Position numbers and translations under genes: made by a program
NCBI GenBank assembly: GCA_902632875.1
Contig: CACPEI010000011.1
Location: 1 to 19,924 of the forward strand
DNA: 19,924 bases
Source: an uncultured Pelagibacteraceae bacterium
Lineage (GTDB): Bacteria > Pseudomonadota > Alphaproteobacteria > Pelagibacterales > Pelagibacteraceae
Direction of reading: 5' to 3'
The notes under the pieces: model-generated
Database searches by the model: none
The model's input: the letters and a program-made list of their open reading frames with translations, nothing else
What the model was told of the DNA's origin: nothing
Shown: positions 8,134 through 15,522 of the stretch, one piece after another
Layout of the letters: every line of letters begins with the position of its first letter
How positions within the stretch are numbered: the stretch's first letter is position 1

Positions 8134-10993
8134 ATGATTAAAAAGATACTTATTAAGGGGGCTAAAGAACATAATCTTAAGAATATTTCTTTGGAAATTC
8201 CAAAGGATAAATTTGTTGTGATAACTGGTTTGTCTGGATCAGGAAAGTCATCATTGGCTTTTGATACAGTTTACGCTGAAGGTCAACGAAGATATGTAGA
8301 AAGCCTTTCAGCATACGCGAGACAATTTTTGGATAAAATGAAAAAACCAAATGTTGATCTTATAGAAGGATTAAGTCCAGCTATATCAATTGAGCAAAAA
8401 AATACATCAAAAAATCCAAGATCAACAGTTGCGACCGTCACTGAAATTTACGATTACATGAGAGTGTTGTACGCAAGAGCAGGTACACCATATTCACCAT
8501 TTACAGGTAAGGCAATTAAGTCACAAACAATCAGTCAAATTGTAGATAGAATTAAAGAGTTGCCAAAAAAAGCTACTATATACCTTTATTCTCCAGTCGT
8601 AAGAGGACGTAAGGGTGAATATAAAAAAGAAATTTTAGGATACAAAAAAAGAGGTTTTAGAAAGATTAAGATTGATAATATTTTGTATGATATAGAAAAA
8701 ATACCTGAATTAAATAAAAAGTTAAAACATGATATTTCGATATTAGTTGACAGAATAGTGCTTAATTCATCTTTGGGTAATAGATTAGCAGAAAGTATCG
8801 AAACTTCGATAAATTTATCAAACGGTCTTTTGTTTGTTGAATACGAAGATGAAACATTACCAAAAAAATTTAGAAAATTAGAGAAATTAATTTTTTCAAC
8901 TAAATTTGCATGTCCTGAAAGTGGATTTACAATTGAAGAAATAGAACCAAGATTATTTTCTTTCAATAGTCCTTTTGGAGCTTGTGAGGAGTGTGAAGGT
9001 ATAGGTGTGAAACTTAATGTTGATCCAAACTTAGTTATACCAAATGAAAAAAAAAGTATAAGTGATGGTGCAATAGAACCATGGGCGAAAACAACAACAT
9101 TGTATTATGCGCAAACTTTGGCGTCATTGGCTAAGCATTACAGTTTTTCTCTTGATGAAAAGTGGTCAAAATTAACAAAAAAAATAAAAGATATCATACT
9201 TTACGGCTCTGATGATGAGGAAATAAAATTTACCTATGATGATGGATATGAAAAATATTCGCATAAAAAAACGTTTGAGGGCGTTATTAATAACTTAGAA
9301 AGAAGATATCTTGAGACCGATAGTGATTGGAAAAGAGAAGAAATATCTCAATATCAATCAGATACAAAATGTGAACGTTGTAATGGTCATAGATTAAAAG
9401 ATGAAGCCCTTTGTGTAAAAATTGATGGCTTACACATTAGTGAAGTGACTGAAAAATCAATTTTAGATGCAGCTAAGTGGTTTGAAAATTTGAAGGATAA
9501 TTTAGATAAAAGACAATTAAAAATTGCTGAACATATTTTAAAAGAAATAAATGAGAGACTTAATTTTTTATTAAATGTTGGATTAGATTACCTTACACTT
9601 TCGAGAGAGTCAGGTACTTTATCAGGAGGTGAAGCACAAAGAATAAGATTAGCATCACAAATAGGTTCTGGTCTGACAGGAGTTTTATATGTTTTAGATG
9701 AACCTTCTATAGGACTTCATCAAAAAAGATAATGTAAAATTAATTAATGCCTTAAAAAGATTAAGAGATCTAGGTAATACAGTAATAGTGGTTGAACATG
9801 ACACTGAGACTATGGAGAATGCGGACCATATTATCGATCTTGGACCAGAAGCAGGTAACAATGGAGGTCAAGTAGTTGCTCAAGGAACCTTTAAAGAAAT
9901 TACTCAGAATAAAGATAGTATTACAGGTAAATATCTTTCAAAAAAATTTAAAATTGAAATTCCAAAGAAAAGAAGACTAGCAAAAAATGGAAGGTTCTTA
10001 GAGATCACGGGTGCTACAGGAAATAATTTAGATAATGTAAATCTTAAAATTCCATTAGGGAGTTTAACTTGTGTTACGGGTGTTTCAGGAAGTGGTAAAT
10101 CAACTTTAGTGCTACAAACTCTTTATAACGCTTTAAACTTAACTTTAAATAATAACAAGTCTAGAAAAATTCCAAAACCTTTTAAAGGATTTAAAGGTAC
10201 TGAATTAGTTGATAAAATAATTGATATAGATCAATCGCCTATTGGAAGAACACCGAGGTCAAATCCAGCTACGTACACGGGTGCTTTTGGTCCAATCAGA
10301 GACTGGTTTACAAATTTACCAGAATCAAAATCCAGAGGATACAAGCCTGGAAGATTTTCATTTAATGTTAAAGGCGGAAGATGTGAAGCTTGTGAAGGTG
10401 ATGGTGTTATCACATATGAAATGCATTTTCTACCTGATGTTTATATTCAATGTGATGAATGCAAAGGTACAAGATATAATCGTGAAACTTTAGAAATTAA
10501 ATTTAAAGATAAAAGTATCGCTGACGTATTAAATATGACTGTTGATGAAGGATGTGAATATTTTGAGAATATATCTAATATTAAAACAAAATTACTGACA
10601 TTAAAAAAAGTCGGTTTGGGCTATATAAAAATAGGTCAACAAGCAACAACATTATCAGGAGGTGAAGCTCAAAGAATCAAATTAGCTAAAGAATTATCTA
10701 AAAGATCGACAGGTAGAACAATGTATATTCTTGATGAACCAACTACAGGTTTGCATCAACACGATATCAAAAAATTACTTGAAATACTTCATACTTTTGT
10801 GGCTTTAGGTAATACAGTTGTTGTAATCGAACATAATTTAGATGTTATAAAAACAGCTGATTATATTGTCGATATGGGTCCTGAGGGAGGTGTTAAAGGA
10901 GGTAAAATTATCGCAGAGGGAAAACCGGAAGAAGTTTGTAAAATAAATTCTAGTTATACAGGAAAATTCTTAAAACCATTATTAAGTCACTAG
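8134..10993 (+). CDS. uvrA: Excinuclease ABC subunit A, split by an apparent +1 frameshift
   Basis: UvrA is the damage-recognition ATPase of nucleotide excision repair. After correcting one base at the A6 run 9722-9727 it reads as one 952-residue protein, close to the E. coli length (940). Half 1 has Walker A GLSGSGKS (32-39), signature LSGGEAQRI (496-504) and Walker B VLDEPS (520-525). Half 2 has Walker A GVSGSGKS (about 649), a second LSGGEAQRI (about 840), LDEPTTGLH and VVIEHN. The C-terminal zinc module is complete (Cys750, 753, 773, 776). The first zinc module has Ser263 where E. coli has Cys, with Cys260, Cys284 and Cys287 kept. As written, the first frame stops at 9732 after HQKR, and the second resumes at VVEHD, the H-loop of half 1. 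ATP sites need both halves, so an uncorrected product should be inactive. Identity is certain; whether the break is real is not. Confidence 0.95.
9722..9732 (+). other. Frameshift site in uvrA (A6 run, premature TAA)
   Basis: The sequence reads CAT CAA AAA AGA TAA. With five rather than six A residues it reads His-Gln-Lys-Asp-Asn-Val-Lys, which aligns without a gap with the HQRDN segment of E. coli UvrA and continues into [14 protein letters not shown]. One inserted A is therefore the simplest explanation. It could be a sequencing error, a true mutation, or a site of corrective transcriptional slippage. Confidence 0.85.
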
Positions 10994-11029
10994 TGTTTAA
11001 CAAAATCTCTTTAAAAAAAAAAATGAAAG

Positions 11030-11035
11030 TATAAT
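11030..11035 (+). promoter_or_regulatory. Consensus -10 (TATAAT) just ahead of the 137-aa membrane protein gene
   Basis: TATAAT ends 10 nt before the ATG at 11046, so transcription would begin about 4-5 nt before the start codon. No convincing -35 is visible at 16-18 nt, and no Shine-Dalgarno sequence lies before the ATG. An A11 run sits just upstream (11013-11023). Confidence 0.35.
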
Positions 11036-11045
11036 ATTCATAGTT

Positions 11046-11459
11046 ATGGATGAAAATAATAATGAATATAAAATATTTGGGTTGACGATAGAAAAATTGT
11101 CAATTTTTTATGGATTATTTTTAGTTTTATGGGGTGTTTTAATAAGTTTTATTAGTGGAAGTGACTCATTTACATCTTATATACCCTCAATTTTAGGACT
11201 TCCAATTTTGATTTTATCTTTTTTCTCAATAAAATTTTCCTCAAGAAAAAAATTATTCATGCACATTGTTGTTATCATGGGTTTAATTATCTTTCTTGGT
11301 GGTTTAGATTTTATAAGAGCTCTGATAATTGGAAATGCTTTTGACAATATTTGGGCAGATATATCAAAGTTAATGATGCTTATTACAGGATTAATTTTTG
11401 TATATCAATGTATCAAATCATTTATGCATGCAAAAAAAGTTAGAGAATTAAATTCTTAA
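11046..11459 (+). CDS. Small four-helix integral membrane protein, unknown function
   Basis: I do not recognise a named family. The 137-residue product has a short acidic N-terminus (MDENNNEYK) and four hydrophobic segments at about 19-37, 45-62, 70-90 and 105-124. A basic loop (SSRKK, 65-69) lies between helices 2 and 3, and a basic tail (HAKKVRE) follows helix 4. By the positive-inside rule the basic loop and tail conflict somewhat, so topology is uncertain. A polar pair in helix 3 to loop (GGLDFIR, 85-91) may be functional. The composition and codon use resemble neighbouring genes, so there is no sign of transfer. It follows uvrA by 52 nt and abuts the stop of convergent sodB. A real gene is supported by length, clean membrane pattern and lack of any competing reading frame. 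Confidence 0.75.
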   Translation: MDENNNEYKIFGLTIEKLSIFYGLFLVLWGVLISFISGSDSFTSYIPSILGLPILILSFFSIKFSSRKKLFMHIVVIMGLIIFLGGLDFIRALIIGNAFDNIWADISKLMMLITGLIFVYQCIKSFMHAKKVRELNS

Positions 11460-12053
11460 CTAATCAAGTAAAGAGTCAACAAATTCCCAATTAATTAAGT
11501 TGTCTACAAACTTATCTAAATACTCGGGTCTTCTATTTCTATAATCTATATAGTAAGAATGTTCCCACACATCACAGCCTAAAATTGGTTTCATATTTTC
11601 AATTAAAGGATTTGAAGCATTAGCTGTTTTTGAAACAACCAGTTTACCATTATCAATAGCCAACCAGCACCATCCAGAACCAAATTGGGTTATTCCAGCT
11701 TGTTTAAAATCTTTTTTGAATTTTTCAACACTACCAAAATCTGAAATAATTCTTTTTTCAAGTTTCGAGGGTAATTTTCCACCACCATTTGGTTTCATAC
11801 ACTTCCAGAAAAGATTATGGTTCCAGTGTTGACTAGCATTATTAAAAATACCAGCTTTAGATTTATCTTTATAACTTTCCAAAATTATATCATCTAAAGA
11901 TTTATTTGCTAAATCAGTATCTTTTATAAAATTGTTTAAATTAGTAATATAAGTTTGATGATGTTTTCCATGATGTAAATCTAATGTCTCTTCAGACATT
12001 ATGGGTGATAGTGCGTCATTAGAGTAATCTAATTTTGGTAAAGTAAAGTTCAT
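11460..12053 (-). CDS. sodB: Superoxide dismutase, iron type
   Basis: Converts superoxide to oxygen and hydrogen peroxide in the cytoplasm; there is no signal peptide. The 197 residues match the Fe/Mn SOD fold. The metal ligands are His27 (in LDLHHGKHH), His79 (in NNASQHWNHNLFW), Asp161 and His165 (in GCDVWEHSYYIDYRN). The active-site Gln75, four residues before the second ligand, corresponds to Gln69 of E. coli FeSOD and favours iron over manganese, since MnSOD usually supplies this Gln from the other domain. It diverges from the PuuD-like gene across 69 nt and converges with the small membrane protein with directly abutting stops. A good ribosome binding site precedes the ATG. Confidence 0.95.
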   Translation of the reverse strand: MNFTLPKLDYSNDALSPIMSEETLDLHHGKHHQTYITNLNNFIKDTDLANKSLDDIILESYKDKSKAGIFNNASQHWNHNLFWKCMKPNGGGKLPSKLEKRIISDFGSVEKFKKDFKQAGITQFGSGWCWLAIDNGKLVVSKTANASNPLIENMKPILGCDVWEHSYYIDYRNRRPEYLDKFVDNLINWEFVDSLLD

Positions 12054-12057
12054 ATAA

Positions 12058-12063
12058 TTTCCT
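12058..12063 (-). promoter_or_regulatory. Ribosome binding site of sodB
   Basis: AGGAAA on the minus strand lies 4 nt before the ATG at 12053 and supports that start. It is one of the few clear Shine-Dalgarno-like sites in the window. Confidence 0.6.
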
Positions 12064-12111
12064 ATAATTTAATATATCCATATTTATATTATATTTATTT
12101 CTTTTTTGATA

Positions 12112-12117
12112 TATAAT
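12112..12117 (+). promoter_or_regulatory. Consensus -10 (TATAAT) 5 nt from the PuuD-like start codon
   Basis: TATAAT ends 5 nt before ATG 12123, which would place the transcription start at or within a base or two of the A of the ATG. No purine-rich ribosome binding site precedes the ATG. This suggests a leaderless mRNA. The -35 region is weak (TTATAT at 17 nt). Confidence 0.4.
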
Positions 12118-12122
12118 TTTAT

Positions 12123-12725
12123 ATGGTTAAAATATTGTCATCTTTATCAAAAACTATTCACACTTCTATTGCTCTTACAATTTTAATATTCTTATTATTA
12201 TTTTTTTTAAATGGAGGATTTGTTTTTGATACTTTTTTTTGGAGCTCTCTATGTCGATTTGTACACGTAAGTGTTGCAATTATGTGGATTGGTTTATTAT
12301 GGTATTTTAATTTTATTCAAATTCCAAATATGGCAATTATTCCTGATGAACAAAAGCCTGCGATAAACAAAATAATTGCGCCAGCTGCGTTATTTTACTT
12401 TAGATGGGCAGCATTATTAACGGTTTTAACTGGATTGATTTTAGCGCATTTGAATAATTATTTAATTGGAGCTATGACATTGAGTATTGGCTCTGGGATT
12501 GCAAAACATTCAGCTGTTGGTATAGGGATGTGGCTAGGAATCATTATGGCATTTAATGTTTGGTTTATTATTTGGCCTAATCAAAAAAGGGCTCTAGGAA
12601 TCGTAAATTGTAATGATGAGGTAAAAATAAAATCTGCTAAAACTGCAATGTTATTTTCTAGAACAAATACTGTATTATCTTTACCGATGCTTTTTACAAT
12701 GGTAACTGCACAAAATTTATATTAG
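12123..12725 (+). CDS. PuuD / urate-oxidase N-terminal-like membrane protein, lacking a cytochrome c domain
   Basis: A 200-residue polytopic membrane protein resembling the Urate_ox_N (DUF989/PuuD) membrane domain. Supporting blocks are [21 protein letters not shown] (48-68), [17 protein letters not shown] (89-105) and [26 protein letters not shown] (133-158). Hydrophobic segments lie at about 15-35, 44-64, 88-108, 114-124, 130-152 and 182-198. His13, His48, His109 and His129 fall in or near membrane helices and are candidate haem or metal ligands. Characterised PuuD fuses such a domain to a C-terminal cytochrome c. Here there is no CxxCH and the protein ends after the membrane part, so urate oxidation should not be assumed. 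It diverges from sodB, and its stop overlaps the secF stop. Family assignment is moderate; function is unknown. Confidence 0.65.
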   Translation: MVKILSSLSKTIHTSIALTILIFLLLFFLNGGFVFDTFFWSSLCRFVHVSVAIMWIGLLWYFNFIQIPNMAIIPDEQKPAINKIIAPAALFYFRWAALLTVLTGLILAHLNNYLIGAMTLSIGSGIAKHSAVGIGMWLGIIMAFNVWFIIWPNQKRALGIVNCNDEVKIKSAKTAMLFSRTNTVLSLPMLFTMVTAQNLY

Positions 12726-13610
12726 TTTTTACTTTCTTCTCTCAATACTGTTTTTTGTGAAACATTCAATCTAACTAAAATAGGATTTGCAATATATATG
12801 GATGAATAAGTTCCAAAAATTACTCCAAAGATCATTGCTAAAGAAAAACCTTTTAAAATTTCACCACCAAAAAAAGAATATTGATAACAATGCTAATAAA
12901 GTTGTAATTGAGGTAATTAAAGTTCTAGATAAAGTTTCATTTATAGACGTATTGGTTAATTCAAAAATTTTTATATCTGAATATTTTCTGAGATTTTCTC
13001 TTACTCTATCATATATTACAACGGTATCATTCATGGAATATCCAACTATAGTTAATACAGCTGCAACAATTGATAAATTTATTTCTAGCCCTAGTAATGA
13101 AAATAAACCTAAAGTGACTATAACATCATGAAATAACGCTAAAATTGCACCAAGACTAAACTGCCATTCAAATCTAATCCAGATATAAATTAGCATGAGA
13201 GTTAAGGCTACAGATATTGCTATAACACCTGATTTCAACAACTCTGAACTTACTTTAGGACCAACTTTTTCAACTCTTCTAAAACTAAAATTATTTCCAA
13301 AAGATTTATCTAAACTTAGTTTGATTTCCTCAATTACATTTTTGTTACTATTATTTTCAAACTTGATTAAAAAATCTGTTTTATTTCCAAAATTTTTTAC
13401 CGAAACATCTCCTAAATTCATTTGATTTAAGCTATCTCTTAAAGATGAGGTAGTAATTTTTTGATCATTTGATCTTAACTCAATTAATGTTCCACCCTTA
13501 AAATCAATACCAAAATTAAGTCCTTTAAAAATCAATAATAATAAAGAAATAGTAACCAAAGAAATTGAAAGTATATTAAAACGATTATAATATTTATTAA
13601 ACGCTATCAT
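12722..13610 (-). CDS. secF: Protein translocase subunit SecF, split near its 3' end by an apparent +1 frameshift
   Basis: SecF pairs with SecD in the membrane and uses the proton motive force to help pull preproteins out of SecYEG. The reading frame from 13610 has TM1 (about 11-29), GIDFKGGT (34-41), a periplasmic domain, and the TM4 block [17 protein letters not shown] with the Asp thought to carry protons. It then runs into a stop after FFFWW at 12861. Removing one T from the T7 run (A7 on the plus strand, 12869-12875) restores [17 protein letters not shown] and the SecF hallmark GTYSSIYIA, ending at 12722. The corrected length is 295 residues, normal for SecF. The truncated form would lose the last 48 residues including the final helix. 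Start ATG directly abuts the secD stop (TAA|ATG). Confidence 0.94.
12861..12876 (-). other. Frameshift site in secF (T7 run, premature TGA)
   Basis: On the coding strand the run TTC TTT TTT TGG TGG TGA has one T too many. With six T residues after the C it reads [10 protein letters not shown] and joins the conserved SecF C-terminus without a gap. This is the second single-base homopolymer gain in the window. Confidence 0.85.
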
Positions 13611-15164
13611 TTAAATCAAATTACCCTTCTCTTTATTCTTTGAGACATATAAAGCAGTTAACAATCTTGCAATAAAATAGACTGAGAATAGTGTTGTAAA
13701 AATCCCTATACCTAACGTTAAAGAAAATCCCTTAATCGGCCCAGATCCCATAAAAAACAATATTATCGCGGCTAATAATGTCGTTATATTTGCATCTAAA
13801 ATTGCAGTTCTAGATTTTGTGTATCCACTATCGAATGCTATAAGATTATTTCTTTCACTTTTTAATTCTTCTTTAATTCTCTCAAAAATTAGAACATTTG
13901 CATCAACTGCCATACCAACGGTTAAAATTATACCAGCTATTCCAGGAAGAGTTAATGTTGCCTCAAAAATTGTTAAAATACCAACCAAAAAAAGTAAATT
14001 TAAAATTAATGCTAAATTAGTAATCAGACCAAATATTTTATATTTCACAAAGATAAAAAGAATAACAAGAAAAAAACCAATTATTAAAGCAATCAAACCT
14101 GCATTAATTGAGTCTTGACCTAAATCTGGACCAACAGTTCTCTCCTCGATTATATTTAAGGGTGCAGGTAATGCACCAGATCGAAGTAAAAGTGCTAAAT
14201 CTGTTGCAGATTGAAAAGTAAATCCACCACTAATTTGTCCTGAACCACTTGCAATTGTATCTCTTATAACTGGAGCGCTTATAATTTTGCCATCTAAAAC
14301 TATAGCCAATTGTTTTCCAATACCGGTGGATGTTGCCTTACCAAATCTTTTTGCACCCACTCTATCAAGTGTAAAAGTTACAACAGTTTCGTTAGTTTCA
14401 CTATCCATCCTTGGTTGAGCATCTAAAAGATTTTCACCGCTTAGAATTATTCTTTTACTTACCATTGCTTCCTCAGACTCATCCTCATATTCTAATTTTT
14501 CAGCTCCAAAAGAGTCCTCAGCGTTATTCGTAACAAACCTAAAAGTTAGGTTTGCAGTTTTACCTAGTAAAGATTTTATTCTCATGGGATCGTCTAATCC
14601 TGGCAATTCAACTAAAATTCTATCGTTACCTCTCTTCAGAATATTTGGTTCATTTGTACCTATTTCGTCAATTCTTCGCCTTACTATTTCTAAAGCTTGA
14701 TCTTGAGAAGATGTTTTAAGTTCGATTAGACCTTGTCTAGAATAATTTACAATAAAAAAATTATTTTCCTCAAAAATTTCTAATTGATGAGACTTAAATC
14801 TTGGATAGTAAGGGTTTAACTCACTTTCTTCATCTGTAAAAGTTTCTAAAATAAATTGTTTATTTTTCTGATTAGTTGAAAATAAAATTTTTTGATTATC
14901 TAATTTTATATTATTTATTCTTATATTTTTATCTTTAAAATAATTTCTTAAACTTATTGTAAAATTTTGTAATTTTTGTTCTATTACAGGGGTATTATCA
15001 ATTTCCAAAAGAAGATAAGATCCTCCCTGTAAATCTAAACCTAGATTAATCTTTTTATTAAGTAATGAATTGCTAAATTTTAAAATATTTGAAGATGCTA
15101 TAAAAATAAATAACAAAGAAATAGATATAATAAAAATTATTCTAAATTTTGAAAAATATAACAC
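13611..15164 (-). CDS. secD: Protein translocase subunit SecD
   Basis: The partner of SecF. The 517-residue protein has an N-terminal membrane helix (about 7-27), then LGLDLQGGSYLLLEID (about 42-57). A large periplasmic domain includes RRRIDEIGTNEPNI and LDGKIISAPVIRD. A C-terminal bundle of five helices follows (from about 345), with AGIILTVGMAVDANVLIFERIKEEL carrying the conserved Asp. The length is somewhat below E. coli SecD (615), as is usual in species with a smaller head domain. The start is GTG at 15164: no ATG precedes it in frame before the yajC stop 16 nt away, and the MLYFSKFRIIFII opening fits a first helix. secF abuts it with no spacer. Confidence 0.96.
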   Translation of the reverse strand: MLYFSKFRIIFIISISLLFIFIASSNILKFSNSLLNKKINLGLDLQGGSYLLLEIDNTPVIEQKLQNFTISLRNYFKDKNIRINNIKLDNQKILFSTNQKNKQFILETFTDEESELNPYYPRFKSHQLEIFEENNFFIVNYSRQGLIELKTSSQDQALEIVRRRIDEIGTNEPNILKRGNDRILVELPGLDDPMRIKSLLGKTANLTFRFVTNNAEDSFGAEKLEYEDESEEAMVSKRIILSGENLLDAQPRMDSETNETVVTFTLDRVGAKRFGKATSTGIGKQLAIVLDGKIISAPVIRDTIASGSGQISGGFTFQSATDLALLLRSGALPAPLNIIEERTVGPDLGQDSINAGLIALIIGFFLVILFIFVKYKIFGLITNLALILNLLFLVGILTIFEATLTLPGIAGIILTVGMAVDANVLIFERIKEELKSERNNLIAFDSGYTKSRTAILDANITTLLAAIILFFMGSGPIKGFSLTLGIGIFTTLFSVYFIARLLTALYVSKNKEKGNLI

Positions 15165-15180
15165 TTTAATATTATGAAAG

Positions 15181-15468
15181 TTATTTCTTAACTTCTTGAG
15201 AATTCATTAGGCTTTGAATACCAGTGCCCCTTATAACTTCTACAGTTACATTGTCTGCAATTTCAACTTCCACCTTGTCATTATCTACAACTCTTGTGAT
15301 AACTCCTGTTATCCCTCCTGAAGTAACAACTTTGTCTCCTTTTTTCAAATTCTCCACCATAGCTTTGTGTTCTTTAACCTTTTTTTGTTGAGGCCTTATT
15401 AAGAAAAAGTAAAAAATAACAAAAATTAGTATAAGAGGTATAAATTGACCTATTCCTGAACTTTCCAT
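15181..15468 (-). CDS. yajC: Sec translocon accessory subunit YajC
   Basis: A 95-residue single-pass membrane protein that associates with SecD and SecF. The membrane helix spans about 7-24 and is followed by the family hallmark IRPQQKKVKEHKAM (25-38). The cytoplasmic part contains LKKGDKVVTSGGITGVITRV (about 41-60), the conserved KGD-VxTxGGIxGxV block. It is the first gene of yajC-secD-secF and has a strong ribosome binding site, in contrast to most genes here. serS ends 54 nt upstream. In many Alphaproteobacteria surE and pcm lie between serS and yajC; neither is here. Confidence 0.96.
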   Translation of the reverse strand: MESSGIGQFIPLILIFVIFYFFLIRPQQKKVKEHKAMVENLKKGDKVVTSGGITGVITRVVDNDKVEVEIADNVTVEVIRGTGIQSLMNSQEVKK

Positions 15469-15472
15469 AAAA

Positions 15473-15478
15473 CTCCTT
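15473..15478 (-). promoter_or_regulatory. Strong Shine-Dalgarno site of yajC
   Basis: AAGGAG on the minus strand is 4 nt before the yajC ATG (15468). It is the best match to the 16S anti-Shine-Dalgarno I see in the window and fixes the yajC start. Confidence 0.75.
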
Positions 15479-15493
15479 AATTAAAATTGAATT

Positions 15494-15520
15494 TTTATAC
15501 CATCTATTAAATTAAAACAA
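15494..15520 (-). promoter_or_regulatory. Candidate promoter of yajC-secD-secF
   Basis: TTGTTT (15520-15515) and TATAAA (15499-15494) are 15 nt apart on the minus strand, a slightly short spacing. Transcription would begin near 15487, giving a leader of about 20 nt holding the Shine-Dalgarno site. It lies in the spacer after serS, so the Sec genes could be transcribed separately from nagZ-to-serS. Confidence 0.35.
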
Positions 15521-15522
15521 CT

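Noticed and set aside
8586..8966. 126-residue open frame on the minus strand
   Set aside because: Antisense shadow of uvrA; the plus frame has clear UvrA homology throughout.
9722..9732. Programmed ribosomal frameshift in uvrA
   Set aside because: There is no typical X-XXY-YYZ arrangement with a downstream hairpin or pseudoknot, nor an upstream Shine-Dalgarno as in prfB, and UvrA is not known to use one. Error, mutation or RNA polymerase slippage fit better.
9788..10993. Separate 401-residue ABC ATPase gene starting at GTG 9788
   Set aside because: The supposed start falls inside VVEHD, the H-loop of the first UvrA nucleotide-binding domain, and sequence homologous to UvrA continues upstream in this frame to the A6 run. 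It is the second part of uvrA.
10994..11045. Intrinsic terminator after uvrA
   Set aside because: The A11 run (11013-11023) is on the plus strand and no GC-containing hairpin precedes it; T-tracts and hairpins required for a terminator are absent.
12787..13131. 114-residue open frame on the plus strand crossing the secF frameshift
   Set aside because: Antisense to conserved SecF sequence, low complexity and Lys/Asn-rich, with no recognisable motif.
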